From positions 1-29,594 of the forward strand of contig HF993108.1 in the NCBI GenBank assembly GCA_000433475.1: a stretch of 29,594 nucleotides of DNA. The letters run 5' to 3'. The position numbers and the translations under genes were made by a program. Under the pieces are notes generated by a model, which saw nothing but the letters and a program-made list of their open reading frames with translations, was not told the origin of the DNA and did not search any database. Positions 16,158 to 23,417 of the stretch are shown piece after piece. Position 1 is the first letter of the stretch. Each line of letters opens with the position of its first letter. The stretch comes from Mycoplasma sp. CAG:956 (GTDB taxonomy: Bacteria > Bacillota_I > Bacilli_A > RF39 > UBA660).

Positions 16158-17549
16158 TTGAAGAAAGATTATTTAAAAAAATTAAAGTTAAAAAGAAATA
16201 AAAAGTATATATATTTAGTATTGCCAGTTTTGATGGTACTGTTTATTAATATCTTTTTTGCTTATTCAAAATTTTATGTATTTAAAGATACAGAAGTAGT
16301 AAAATCAACAGTTGGGAATTTTATATCTGGTGATGTTGTTATTGGAGCTTATATTGACAATAAATATAGCAGTACGATTCCTAGTAAAGATGCAGGATAT
16401 GTTGTTTCTAAAATAGTATGTGATAATGATGCTGTTGGTAAATGGGATGATAATAAATGGGGTTTATTGATAACTAATTTGACTAAGCGAACAAAATGTA
16501 ATGTTTATTTTAAGACTTATAGTAATGCTGATGCTATGAATGATTTGATTAAACAAAATGGTGCTAGTGTTAGTAGTGATGATGAAGATAATAATGTAAG
16601 ATTTACTGGAGCTGATCCTAGTAATTATGTTTATTTTAATTGTAGTGATTATAATAATCAAACTAGTGATACTTGTGAGATTTGGCGTATTATTGGTACT
16701 TTTAATAATGTTACAAAATCAGATGGTACTAAAGAAAGTCTTGTTAAAATTATTAAAGAAGATAGACTTAATAATGATCTTTTTAGAAGAGATTATAAGA
16801 AAAATGGTGTTGGTGGTTCAACTTCAAATAAGGGTTCAAATGACTGGACAACTAGTCAATTAATGATGATGTTAAATCCAACTGATTATTTAAGTCCTAA
16901 TTATACAAATTCTAATGATATAATTTATTCAGGTAGTCAACAAGTATATAGTAAAATGGGTTCTTATTATTATGGAACAAAGGGATGTCGTCCTGCCGAA
17001 GCTGCTAGTGGTTCAAGTTTTACTTGTACAGAAGTAGATTTTACTAGTACTGGTTTAAAAAATGATGCCACTAGAAATGCTATTGAAACCGTTATTTGGA
17101 ATTTAGGCGGTAATGATAATTATAATACTGCAACAGCTTCGATGTTTTATGCATCAGAAAAAGAAGGAAAGGGGTATACTAATCACCCTGGAACTTGGAC
17201 TGGAAAAATTGGCTTGATTTATGCTAGTGATTATGGCTATGCAACATCTGGTGGCTCAACTACTAGCAGAAGTGAATGTTTAAATAAAGAATTATTTAAC
17301 TGGGATAATACTGATGTTAGTGATTGTAAAGATAATGATTATCTATTTAAAGCAGATTATCCACAATGGATTATTGATCCACGTATAAATTATGATACCT
17401 ATGTTTATTTTATTAACTCAACTGGTCATCTTCGTAGTTTTGGTAACTACAATGAATATGCGGTTAGACCTTCATTATATTTAAAGTCAAGTATTAGAAT
17501 TGCCTCAGGAAATGGTTCAAAAACAAATCCATATCAATTAAAAATATAA
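16158..17549 (+). CDS. Membrane-anchored surface protein with lectin/FGE-like C-terminal domain
   Basis: A 463-residue protein from a TTG start. Earlier in-frame starts fall within or upstream of the promoter, and ATG 16142 is out of frame. A Lys/Arg-rich N terminus precedes one TM helix (about 17-36), so most of the chain is outside the cell. The C-terminal half (from about 145, DNNVRFTGADPSNYVYFNC) closely matches the paralogue at 25802-27385 and resembles DUF6273 / FGE-lectin-like domains of gut Firmicutes. Hallmarks are CEIWRIIGTFNNV, NDWTTSQLMMMLN, WTGKIGLIYASDYGYATSGG and AVRPSLYLKSS. The block 403-438 (QW to VRP) is where the two paralogues diverge most. Base composition here is as AT-rich as the rest. 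Ligand-binding display is plausible but inferred. Confidence 0.75.
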   Translation: MKKDYLKKLKLKRNKKYIYLVLPVLMVLFINIFFAYSKFYVFKDTEVVKSTVGNFISGDVVIGAYIDNKYSSTIPSKDAGYVVSKIVCDNDAVGKWDDNKWGLLITNLTKRTKCNVYFKTYSNADAMNDLIKQNGASVSSDDEDNNVRFTGADPSNYVYFNCSDYNNQTSDTCEIWRIIGTFNNVTKSDGTKESLVKIIKEDRLNNDLFRRDYKKNGVGGSTSNKGSNDWTTSQLMMMLNPTDYLSPNYTNSNDIIYSGSQQVYSKMGSYYYGTKGCRPAEAASGSSFTCTEVDFTSTGLKNDATRNAIETVIWNLGGNDNYNTATASMFYASEKEGKGYTNHPGTWTGKIGLIYASDYGYATSGGSTTSRSECLNKELFNWDNTDVSDCKDNDYLFKADYPQWIIDPRINYDTYVYFINSTGHLRSFGNYNEYAVRPSLYLKSSIRIASGNGSKTNPYQLKI

Positions 17550-17554
17550 TTGGG

Positions 17555-17582
17555 AGTTAGATTAATTTCTATCTCTTTTTTT
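17555..17582 (+). terminator. Rho-independent terminator
   Basis: GAGTTAGA (17555-17562) pairs with TCTATCTC (17569-17576) with one T-T mismatch, followed by six T. Confidence 0.6.
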
Positions 17583-17612
17583 CTATGTGTGGGTGCATAT
17601 AATATTAATCCT

Positions 17613-17796
17613 TCGATTTTAAAGATGAAGATGTTTTTAAATATTTAATTATTTAGATTTTAAAATGAATTTTGAAGCTGTTGATAGAAAAATAAATTGT
17701 AATAAGTCTTTTTATATTAATAAAGAAAATATAAAAAAATTTTATGATAAATATATTAAACAATATGAAAAGATTAGTGTGCCATTTATTCACTAG
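17613..17796 (+). pseudogene. Short decayed coding remnant
   Basis: FDFKDEDVFKYL is readable in one frame; after a shift, a second frame (YLDFKMNFEAVDRKINC and on) runs to TAG at 17794-17796. The ATG at 17665 would give 43 residues but has no ribosome site. No family recognised. Confidence 0.35.
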
Positions 17797-17844
17797 CTTT
17801 TTTTAAAATATTATTTTATAATGCAATTGAGGAGTGGGATAGTA

Positions 17845-18081
17845 TTGAAAAATAGATTATTTAAATAGTTAATTTTTGTTATATTGGGTTTGGAGTCAAT
17901 TTTATATATTTTTATAAAAGATATAATTATGATGAGTTATAGCTAGTTTATAAAAAGAAGCGAAAAGTATTTTAGATCTTATGATAGTATGTTAAGATGA
18001 AACTGTGGTGCTTACTTTTTAGGTATAGACAATAATATTGTGGTAGTTACGTTGATTATAATAACAAGTATCAACAAGTAA
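17845..18081 (+). pseudogene. Decayed membrane protein gene
   Basis: A TTG with GGAG upstream opens a frame reading LKNRLFK, a hydrophobic stretch LIFVILGLESILYIFIKDII, then RSEKYFRSYDSMLR and NCGAYFLGIDNNIVVV, ending at TAA 18079-18081. It is broken by two TAG and one TGA in a single frame. It resembles the small membrane-anchored proteins that follow it. The rest of 18082-18140 holds nothing I can assign. Confidence 0.5.
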
Positions 18082-18155
18082 GATGTTTGTTCAAAGGATA
18101 TTATTTTTATACTGGGTAAGCTGTTTATACTTATTAAATAACGAAAGGTAAATTT

Positions 18156-18515
18156 ATGAAAAAAAGTTATAAAATTATTTTAATAATTAGTGTTATATTT
18201 ATTGGTTTAGCTATTATTTTTTACTATTTTATTTATAATCCTAGAAATGATTTTGGCAATAGATGTCAAACTGGTTATAATTTAAGTAATTATGAATATA
18301 GTGATGGCTTTAAAATAAATATTCCTGAAAGTAGTTGTTATGTTAGTACCTGTTGTATGACTGGTCATACGTTTAGAACTCATGGAAATTATGATTCATT
18401 AAATAAAAAATTACAAGAAATAGTTAATGATTATAATGCTAAAAATAATGATCGTAAAATTTCTTATACGATAGAAAAACACTTATGGTATAATGAATAT
18501 ACTTTAGGATATTAA
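18156..18515 (+). CDS. Small membrane-anchored Cys-containing protein
   Basis: A 119-residue protein with an N-terminal TM helix (about 6-27) and an outer domain with four Cys (NRCQTGYN, SSCYVSTCCMTGHTF). The spacing suggests disulfides or a small metal site. No family recognised. An AAAGG site precedes the ATG. It lies 18 bases before a second small membrane protein and is probably cotranscribed with it. Confidence 0.6.
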   Translation: MKKSYKIILIISVIFIGLAIIFYYFIYNPRNDFGNRCQTGYNLSNYEYSDGFKINIPESSCYVSTCCMTGHTFRTHGNYDSLNKKLQEIVNDYNAKNNDRKISYTIEKHLWYNEYTLGY

Positions 18516-18533
18516 AAATAAGATGGGGTAAAC

Positions 18534-18893
18534 ATGTATTTTGCAGTTGGAATTATAACTGGGTTAAGTTTAATATCGAGTTTATATGCTGTGTTTAAAA
18601 ATAAAAAAATTGTTGGGATATTGCAAATGGTTATAACTATTGTTTTTCCAATAGTATTAAAAGTTTTTTGCCTTTTAAAATATTCGATGGTTTATGGAGA
18701 TACTGATTGGAAGTTTTTATTACAAACTGCATTTATTGATGGTTTAATTGAACCATGGCTTTTACTAATTTTATTTTTAATAATAATAATTTTTACTAGT
18801 AAAAGTTTATTTAATATGTTTAAAGAAATTAGTAAAAATAAATCTAATTATGATAGACGTATCGATGATGCTATACGTCATAATTTTAACTAA
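18534..18893 (+). CDS. Small polytopic membrane protein
   Basis: A 119-residue protein with three or four hydrophobic helices (about 2-21, 27-47, 62-77, 74-96) and a basic C-terminal tail ISKNKSNYDRRIDDAIRHNF. GATGGGG precedes the ATG. Function unknown. It shares an operon with 18156-18515, and no clear terminator follows. Confidence 0.6.
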   Translation: MYFAVGIITGLSLISSLYAVFKNKKIVGILQMVITIVFPIVLKVFCLLKYSMVYGDTDWKFLLQTAFIDGLIEPWLLLILFLIIIIFTSKSLFNMFKEISKNKSNYDRRIDDAIRHNFN

Positions 18894-18991
18894 ATAATTA
18901 TAATTAAAGAAAAAAAGGTTTTAAATTAATGAGTTTAATGTTAATAAGTAAATTATTTGCATAAAATAGTAGTAAATAGTTAGAAGGCTAA

Positions 18992-19020
18992 TTGACAAAA
19001 TGACTATTTTAAGATAGAAT
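18992..19020 (+). promoter_or_regulatory. Strong promoter of the tRNA pair
   Basis: TTGACA (18992-18997), 17-base spacer, TAGAAT (19015-19020). The tRNA begins 13 bases after the -10 box, as expected for a stable-RNA promoter. Confidence 0.85.
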
Positions 19021-19032
19021 AAAAAATGTGTT

Positions 19033-19106
19033 GGGACTTTAGCCAAGTGGTAAGGCGTGGGACTGCAACTCCCTGATCACCAGTTCAAATCTGGTAGGTC
19101 CCTCCA
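19033..19106 (+). tRNA. tRNA-Cys (GCA)
   Basis: Acceptor GGGACTT pairs with AGGTCCC, followed by discriminator T and encoded CCA. The anticodon loop CTGCAAC gives anticodon GCA. The T arm ACCAG-TTCAAAT-CTGGT is perfect. The 74 bases include the CCA. Confidence 0.95.
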
Positions 19107-19116
19107 ATAAGAAAGT

Positions 19117-19137
19117 AAGCCTCGTTATGAGGCTTTT
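19117..19137 (+). terminator. Hairpin between the two tRNAs
   Basis: AAGCCTC (19117-19123), loop GTTAT, GAGGCTT (19129-19135), followed by only a short T-run. It may be a weak terminator or a processing signal; the tRNA-Gly 8 bases on has no obvious promoter of its own. Confidence 0.5.
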
Positions 19138-19144
19138 ATAGTAT

Positions 19145-19218
19145 GCAGGTATAGTTTATCGGTAGAATATGAGCTTCCCAAGCTTAGGAGGCGGGTTCGA
19201 TTCCCGCTACCTGCTCCA
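19145..19218 (+). tRNA. tRNA-Gly (CCC)
   Basis: Acceptor GCAGGTA pairs with TACCTGC, followed by T and encoded CCA. Anticodon stem TGAGC/GCTTA with loop TTCCCAA gives CCC. T arm GCGGG-TTCGATT-CCCGC. Glycine with a C34 anticodon is less common than TCC in such AT-rich genomes. Confidence 0.92.
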
Positions 19219-19229
19219 GTGACGTTTCT

Positions 19230-19252
19230 GTTCGAACTTTTAAAGTTTGAAC
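19230..19252 (+). repeat. Long hairpin after tRNA-Gly
   Basis: GTTCGAACTTT (19230-19240) and AAAGTTTGAAC (19242-19252) are inverted repeats with one G-U pair. It lies between the tRNA and the terminator. The 10-mer TCGAACTTTT recurs in the structured element at 23168-23302. Confidence 0.55.
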
Positions 19253-19263
19253 TTAACATATAT

Positions 19264-19290
19264 ATCAATCCGTTCGGGTTGATTTTTTTT
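19264..19290 (+). terminator. Rho-independent terminator
   Basis: ATCAATCC (19264-19271), loop GTTC, GGGTTGAT (19276-19283, one G-U pair), then seven more T. It ends the tRNA transcript. Confidence 0.85.
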
Positions 19291-19385
19291 GGCTTTAAAC
19301 ACTATTAAAATGCATTAAAAAGTAGTACAATTAGATTATCAAAGTAATGCACAAATAGTAAGTTTGTAGAAATGGAGGATTGATT

Positions 19386-20420
19386 ATGAAAAAGTCAATA
19401 TTTACTATCTTAATGTGTGGGGTTATGGTTTTGGGAGTTGCAGGTTGTGGTAAAAAAGAACAAGAATCTGATAAGAAAACAACAGAGGATTATGATAAGG
19501 AATTAGTGCAATGTTTAGAAAGTCAATTAGGAGGTTATCTTGTAACTGAAACAGATGATTTAATAGAAATCCCATTAAGTGAAATAAAAAGTAATGATAA
19601 AGAAAAAATTGCCTATTATAAAGGAGTATATGCAAGTAATCATCCAAATAATATTTATGTAATGGTTTTTCCAAAAAATGGAACTTATGAATCTAGTGTG
19701 ATGAAAGATTTTGATAAATATTTCTATCACAAATTTTCTGTATATCAAACGTATGAGAGTCCTTTAACTCCTACTATTTATATTCACAATCAAGACAATG
19801 ATGTTGATTTTAAAGATATTGTTAATCAATGTATAGTTAAAAATGACGACAAAGATGCCAAATCTATTCCAAATGAAACATTAAATAAAATAAGCAATAC
19901 TACAAAAATAGTTATAAAATCTAGTCAAAAAGAATTAGGAACAATAAGTGATAAAAACAAATTAACTGAAATCTTAAATGCTATTAAAAGTAGTAAACAA
20001 TATGGTGATATTTGCTTGACAGATAATTATGCCTTTGAGTTTGAAATGTATGATAATGATAATAAATTGATTGATACAATTTATGTTTGGCATGATGGTA
20101 ATAGACTAATTCCTAAAAGTATAAATGGTTGTTATTACTCAATTTCCAATGGTATAGATTTAAATAAAATCATTGAAGAAGAAACAGAATATATATTTTA
20201 TGGCATTTTAGATTATAGAGATAATAATAATCAAAAAGAACAATTAATCTACAAAGATGATAAAAATAGTTATTATTTAAAGAGTGATGATACTAACGAA
20301 ATAGCAATTAAATTTATGTTAAATAATCAAATCATGACTCTTAAATATGCTTTAGAAAATAAATATATTTCAGCAGAAAAAGTGGCTAAAGAATATCCTG
20401 ATATATTGATAAAAAAATAA
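19386..20420 (+). CDS. Lipoprotein of unknown function
   Basis: A 344-residue protein with a type II signal peptide: MKKSIFTILMCGVMVLG then VAGC, lipidated Cys at residue 21, followed by a charged Lys/Glu spacer. The first part of the mature domain (about 35-140) resembles DUF4358-type lipoproteins: short helix, IPLSEIKSNDKEKIAYYKGV, then a strand-rich stretch with VMVFPKNG. That match is tentative. The second half (about 155-290) is a separate alpha/beta domain (TKIVIKSSQKELGTISDKNK, IDTIYVWHDGNRL). The ATG at 19386 has GGAGG seven bases upstream; a TTG two codons earlier is less likely. It is monocistronic, closed by a terminator. Confidence 0.75.
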   Translation: MKKSIFTILMCGVMVLGVAGCGKKEQESDKKTTEDYDKELVQCLESQLGGYLVTETDDLIEIPLSEIKSNDKEKIAYYKGVYASNHPNNIYVMVFPKNGTYESSVMKDFDKYFYHKFSVYQTYESPLTPTIYIHNQDNDVDFKDIVNQCIVKNDDKDAKSIPNETLNKISNTTKIVIKSSQKELGTISDKNKLTEILNAIKSSKQYGDICLTDNYAFEFEMYDNDNKLIDTIYVWHDGNRLIPKSINGCYYSISNGIDLNKIIEEETEYIFYGILDYRDNNNQKEQLIYKDDKNSYYLKSDDTNEIAIKFMLNNQIMTLKYALENKYISAEKVAKEYPDILIKK

Positions 20421-20463
20421 AATTACAATTTATCTATCAGATTATCAAAAAAGGATAAATACT

Positions 20464-20493
20464 AAAAGCAGATTTTAAAAAATTTGCTTTTTT
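20464..20493 (+). terminator. Rho-independent terminator
   Basis: AAAAGCAGATTT (20464-20475), loop TAAA, AAATTTGCTTTT (20480-20491, one G-U pair), with T to 20493. Confidence 0.8.
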
Positions 20494-20539
20494 GCTGCTA
20501 AAAAGTCATCTTTAAAAGAAAGGATGGTGTTTGTAGTGA

Positions 20540-20759
20540 TTAAGATTATTACACAAACTTAAATATAGAGTTCAACAACTAGAAGAATTCTTTAATAAGT
20601 TAATAAAAAATATGGTTAAACAAAATGATAAAAAAGAACAATATGCAAAGTTTGCTAATGATTTATATAGACACCAAATTATTAGTGATAAAACTATGGA
20701 AGGATATTAGAATTGCATATAATACTAAAACAAAAGAAAAAGATGATTTTGAGTTATAA
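20540..20759 (+). pseudogene. C-terminal remnant, possibly mobilisation relaxase
   Basis: An open stretch without start reads KLKYRVQQLEEFFNKLIKNM, then KKEQYAKFANDLYRHQIISD and KTMEGY, stops at TAG, and continues in another frame as IRIAYNTKTKEKDDFEL ending at 20759. The tail resembles the C-terminal helices of MobA/MobL-type plasmid relaxases, but the match is from memory and weak. It has no start and one frameshift. Confidence 0.4.
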
Positions 20760-20780
20760 CACTCATTATCATCTTTTTTT
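20737..20780. terminator. Bidirectional terminator between convergent genes
   Basis: AAAAAGATGAT (20737-20747) pairs with ATCATCTTTTT (20768-20778), with an inner TGAGT/ACTCA stem and a symmetric TT/TT internal loop. T-runs flank it on both strands. It serves the minus-strand operon ending at 20784. Confidence 0.85.
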
Positions 20781-20783
20781 AAG

Positions 20784-21518
20784 TTACCATTGCTCTGAAC
20801 GAAATACAACTTCATTCGTTTTTTTATTAAAAGCAGCTATTAAAAAGTCACCATGATTACAATATCCAGAATCATCACATCTTCCCTCAATTAAATATAT
20901 AATGTAATCATTTTCATTCTCATAATATGCTGGTGTATATGCAAACGCTCTAGAAAGTAATCCTTCTTTTTCTGTATATTCTTCCTTACAGCCAATCCAT
21001 ATTGCTTTATTTTTATATTCTTTATCAAATTTTTCTTTTGTCATACTATCATCAATATAGTATAAAGAATAATTTGTTCCACCTTGTAGAATTCCTGGTG
21101 CATAATAAAATTCAATATTTTTAACATTAGAAGGTATTTTTGCTGGGAAAGCTTTTTTAAGTCTTTCACCAGTTACATAATAATTATAATATTTAGAATC
21201 AGTTACTGGATTTGTAGCAGATAATAACTTGCAAACAAATAATGCTATAAAGTAATAAAATACTAATAATAAACTTAAAATTATAGATATTATTTTAAAG
21301 ATTTTTTTATATCTTTCTTTAAAATGATAAGATAATATAGTAATTATTAAAAATATGAAAAATGGAATAAAACTAGCTAAAAAGATTATTAATTTTTCTT
21401 TAATCGGAATTCCAATGGCAGTTGAACTATAAAACCAAATACCTATTAACAATGTAATTATACACATTATTATCGACAATTTACTATATTTAAATGTTTC
21501 TTTTATTTTAACTTTCAT
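20784..21518 (-). CDS. Membrane protein, third gene of XRE-VanZ operon
   Basis: A 244-residue protein with three TM segments (about 15-33, 42-63, 75-97) and a C-terminal domain of about 145 residues (YNYYVTGERLKKAFPAKIPS; NIEFYYAPGILQGGTNYSLY; IEGRCDDSGYCNHGDFLIAA) that is alpha/beta and probably extracytoplasmic. No family recognised. Its start overlaps the end of the XRE-VanZ gene by 11 bases, so the two are translationally coupled. The final coding bases run into a bidirectional terminator. Confidence 0.7.
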   Translation of the reverse strand: MKVKIKETFKYSKLSIIMCIITLLIGIWFYSSTAIGIPIKEKLIIFLASFIPFFIFLIITILSYHFKERYKKIFKIISIILSLLLVFYYFIALFVCKLLSATNPVTDSKYYNYYVTGERLKKAFPAKIPSNVKNIEFYYAPGILQGGTNYSLYYIDDSMTKEKFDKEYKNKAIWIGCKEEYTEKEGLLSRAFAYTPAYYENENDYIIYLIEGRCDDSGYCNHGDFLIAAFNKKTNEVVFRSEQW

Positions 21519-22404
21519 TTTGCACCTCTTTATTTCTTTTGATTAACAAATTGTAACATACATAAAATAACATCATTCCCAAAGTACATATTATTAAATC
21601 ATCTATATCTAAAACTCCAACTTTGAATACATATTGAAATAATTCTATTAGAAGAATAATTCCAAATGATAATATAAAATTGATATGAAACTTTTTAACC
21701 TTAAATAATTCAATTAAGAAATATTCTAAAGGCATAAATACAAGTAAGTTCCCAAATATATTTATAATAATTGAGTATGGAGTTCCATTTTTAAATATAT
21801 CAATTATAGATTTAAAAGGAATTAAATTATAACTATCAATACTATTATATCTAGCAAATACTACCATGTTGAATAGTAGAATTACATAATATATAAATAC
21901 TATTATTTGAGAAAGTTTTAACACTTTCTTTTTATCTTCTAGTTTTTCTACATAATTATTACTATATATATTATTGCCAATTATTACGAATATAGAAGCA
22001 ATAACTATAATTAATAATCTAATAAAATAATTAACTTCAATATTTGGATCATATTCAAATCTTAAATAAAATAAGAATGATAATATTGATAATATATAAA
22101 AGAAAATAGTTAGTTTAAATTGAAAGTTATATTTATTTGCCTTAGTAATTTCATTATATTCGATTAATTGTTCTACATCATTTTTACTCTTTTTATTTTC
22201 TTCTCCATTTAATAGTTCTAAAACATCTATATTAAGTTCTTTAGATAGTGGAAGAAGTAAAGATATATCTGGAGTTCCTCTTCCTGTTTCCCATCTTGAA
22301 ATAGCTTTTTCAGTAACGAATAATTTTTCTGCTAATTCATCTTGAGTAATTCCTAGCTCTTTTCGTTTTGTTTTTATAAAGTTAGATATTTTATTTAGAT
22401 CCAT
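21508..22404 (-). CDS. XRE-type regulator fused to VanZ-like membrane domain
   Basis: A 298-residue fusion. Residues 6-66 are a helix-turn-helix of the XRE/HTH_3 family (LGITQDELAEKLFVTEKAIS, then RWETGRGTPDI). Several TM helices follow (about 95-115, 126-146, 164-184, 210-232, 240-258, 270-290). The last part is VanZ-like: YNLIPFKSIIDIF, NIFGNLLVFMPLEYFLIELF, LLIELFQYVFKVG, DIDDLIICTLGMM. VanZ proteins are membrane proteins, the prototype being linked to teicoplanin resistance. A membrane-bound regulator that senses the envelope and controls its own operon is plausible but inferred. It overlaps the genes on both sides (14 and 11 bases), so all three form one unit. Confidence 0.85.
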   Translation of the reverse strand: MDLNKISNFIKTKRKELGITQDELAEKLFVTEKAISRWETGRGTPDISLLLPLSKELNIDVLELLNGEENKKSKNDVEQLIEYNEITKANKYNFQFKLTIFFYILSILSFLFYLRFEYDPNIEVNYFIRLLIIVIASIFVIIGNNIYSNNYVEKLEDKKKVLKLSQIIVFIYYVILLFNMVVFARYNSIDSYNLIPFKSIIDIFKNGTPYSIIINIFGNLLVFMPLEYFLIELFKVKKFHINFILSFGIILLIELFQYVFKVGVLDIDDLIICTLGMMLFYVCYNLLIKRNKEVQNES

Positions 22405-23038
22405 TCACATCACCTATCAATTTACATTTATGAGTATTTAAATAATTATTATACTCTTCTTGTGATACTTCGCTTCGTTCGTTGTAAGATATATATATTA
22501 TACCATTAATATCTAAAATATCATAATATTTACCTATACTATAATGAAATCTGTCCATAGCCCCAGCTGAATAAGAATACACTTCATAATTGTTTTCACA
22601 ATAATAATGCATGTCTTCATAAATATCACTTCTACCTGATTCTTCACTCATACTTGTTCCAAAACATAAGAGAAAAACAAAGAATAATGGTAAAAAGAAT
22701 ATAGATATAATAAGACCAATTATAATTGCAAATACTCGCATAAACATACTATCAATTAAACCAATACCTACTAATACAATTATATTAGAAAAATTGAAAA
22801 AGCATTGTGGTATATTTTTTGAAAATAGCCATGTAATGAAATAAATAACACAATCTACTTCCTTATACTTAATTTCTTTTCTGAAAACAATCAATATAAT
22901 TGCATTTACAATAATTATAATAATCATAAATATTTGATAAAGTAAGCCACCAATTTTTAATGAGTTTAGTGCAATATTATAAAACAAGTATAAAGCTAGC
23001 ATAATAATTGCATAATAATCAATTAGCTTTTTTTTCAT
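22391..23038 (-). CDS. Membrane protein, first gene of XRE-VanZ operon
   Basis: A 215-residue protein with about five hydrophobic segments (7-24, 31-51, 62-80, 82-98, 101-127) and a C-terminal soluble part (about 130-215) containing HYYCENNYEVYSYSAGAMDR and DINGIIYISYNE. No family recognised. The ATG has AAAAAGGAA upstream. A palindrome overlaps its promoter, as expected for an autoregulated operon with the XRE gene that follows. Confidence 0.7.
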   Translation of the reverse strand: MKKKLIDYYAIIMLALYLFYNIALNSLKIGGLLYQIFMIIIIIVNAIILIVFRKEIKYKEVDCVIYFITWLFSKNIPQCFFNFSNIIVLVGIGLIDSMFMRVFAIIIGLIISIFFLPLFFVFLLCFGTSMSEESGRSDIYEDMHYYCENNYEVYSYSAGAMDRFHYSIGKYYDILDINGIIYISYNERSEVSQEEYNNYLNTHKCKLIGDVNGSK

Positions 23039-23057
23039 AATAATTCCTTTTTTATAA

Positions 23058-23090
23058 ATCTATATTATTATAGATATTAAAAGAAGTCAC
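23058..23090 (-). promoter_or_regulatory. Promoter with palindromic operator candidate
   Basis: On the minus strand: -35 GTGACT (plus positions 23085-23090), 17-base spacer, -10 TAATAT (23062-23067). A perfect palindrome ATCTATA-TTAT-TATAGAT spans 23058-23075 and covers the -10 box. It is a candidate operator for the XRE regulator encoded by this operon. Confidence 0.55.
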
Positions 23091-23152
23091 CCTATGAATC
23101 GTAGGATTGCATTTTCTATAATAAAATTAAATGTTTTAAATTGTAAAAAGTA

Positions 23153-23161
23153 TGATATAAT
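23153..23161 (+). promoter_or_regulatory. Extended -10 promoter of candidate small RNA
   Basis: TGATATAAT (23153-23161), a perfect extended -10; the -35 region (GTTTTA, around 23133) is weak. Transcription would start near 23168, divergent from the XRE-VanZ operon. Confidence 0.65.
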
Positions 23162-23167
23162 GTTTAT

Positions 23168-23302
23168 AGCAATGGATGATTTGTATATCATCCTCATAGA
23201 GAAAAAAGTTGTGTACTCACTCAACTATCGCACCATAGTGAAATTTGCTCGAACTTTTCGAGTTTAAGTAATAAATGCTAACTAGAAATAGTAAGTTTTT
23301 TT
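23168..23302 (+). ncRNA. Candidate structured small RNA, family unknown
   Basis: About 135 bases between an extended -10 promoter and a T-tailed hairpin. Hairpins in order: GGATGAT/ATCATCC (23174-23193, perfect), AGTTG/CAACT (23207-23226), CTCGAA/TTCGAG (23248-23262, perfect), and a final hairpin with a GAAA tetraloop (ACTA/TAGT, 23281-23292, extended by three pairs past an A-A mismatch) followed by seven T. G+C is higher than in the flanks. I see no core of SRP RNA, tmRNA, RNase P RNA or a T-box. It also contains a 31-codon reading frame, so a short mRNA, such as a type I toxin or a leader peptide, is the alternative. Confidence 0.5.
23172..23267 (+). CDS. Possible 31-residue peptide inside the structured RNA
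   Basis: An ATG about four bases after the expected transcript start opens a frame ending at TAA 23265-23267. The peptide starts MDDLYIILIEKKVVYSL and ends in basic RTFRV. There is no ribosome site, so it would be nearly leaderless. Its codons (CGC, CTC, ATC, ACC) are rare in the neighbouring genes. It may be chance within a structured RNA. Confidence 0.25.
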   Translation: MDDLYIILIEKKVVYSLNYRTIVKFARTFRV

Positions 23303-23380
23303 GTCTTAAATTACGATAGATTAGAAAATGTTAATAGATAGTAGAAAAGTAAATAAATATATTAATTAATAATAAAAAAG

Positions 23381-23417
23381 GAATGATAATTTATTATTTT
23401 AAATTATCATTCTTTTT
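23381..23417. terminator. Bidirectional terminator
   Basis: Perfect 12-base stem GAATGATAATTT (23381-23392) / AAATTATCATTC (23401-23412), with A-run before and T-run after, so it works on both strands. Confidence 0.8.

Noticed and set aside
16464..16863. Open frames on both strands within the 16158 surface-protein gene
   Set aside because: Ile/Asn/Lys repeats typical of antisense or shifted reading of AT-rich coding DNA; the main frame has clear homology to 25802.
19423..19674. Minus-strand 83-codon frame
   Set aside because: Antisense to the lipoprotein gene, Leu/His/Tyr-rich, no start signals.
23277..23302. Resemblance to the tracrRNA/guide hairpin (CTAGAAATAG)
   Set aside because: Only a GAAA-capped 4-base stem in a terminator; no CRISPR repeat array or cas gene anywhere in the window.
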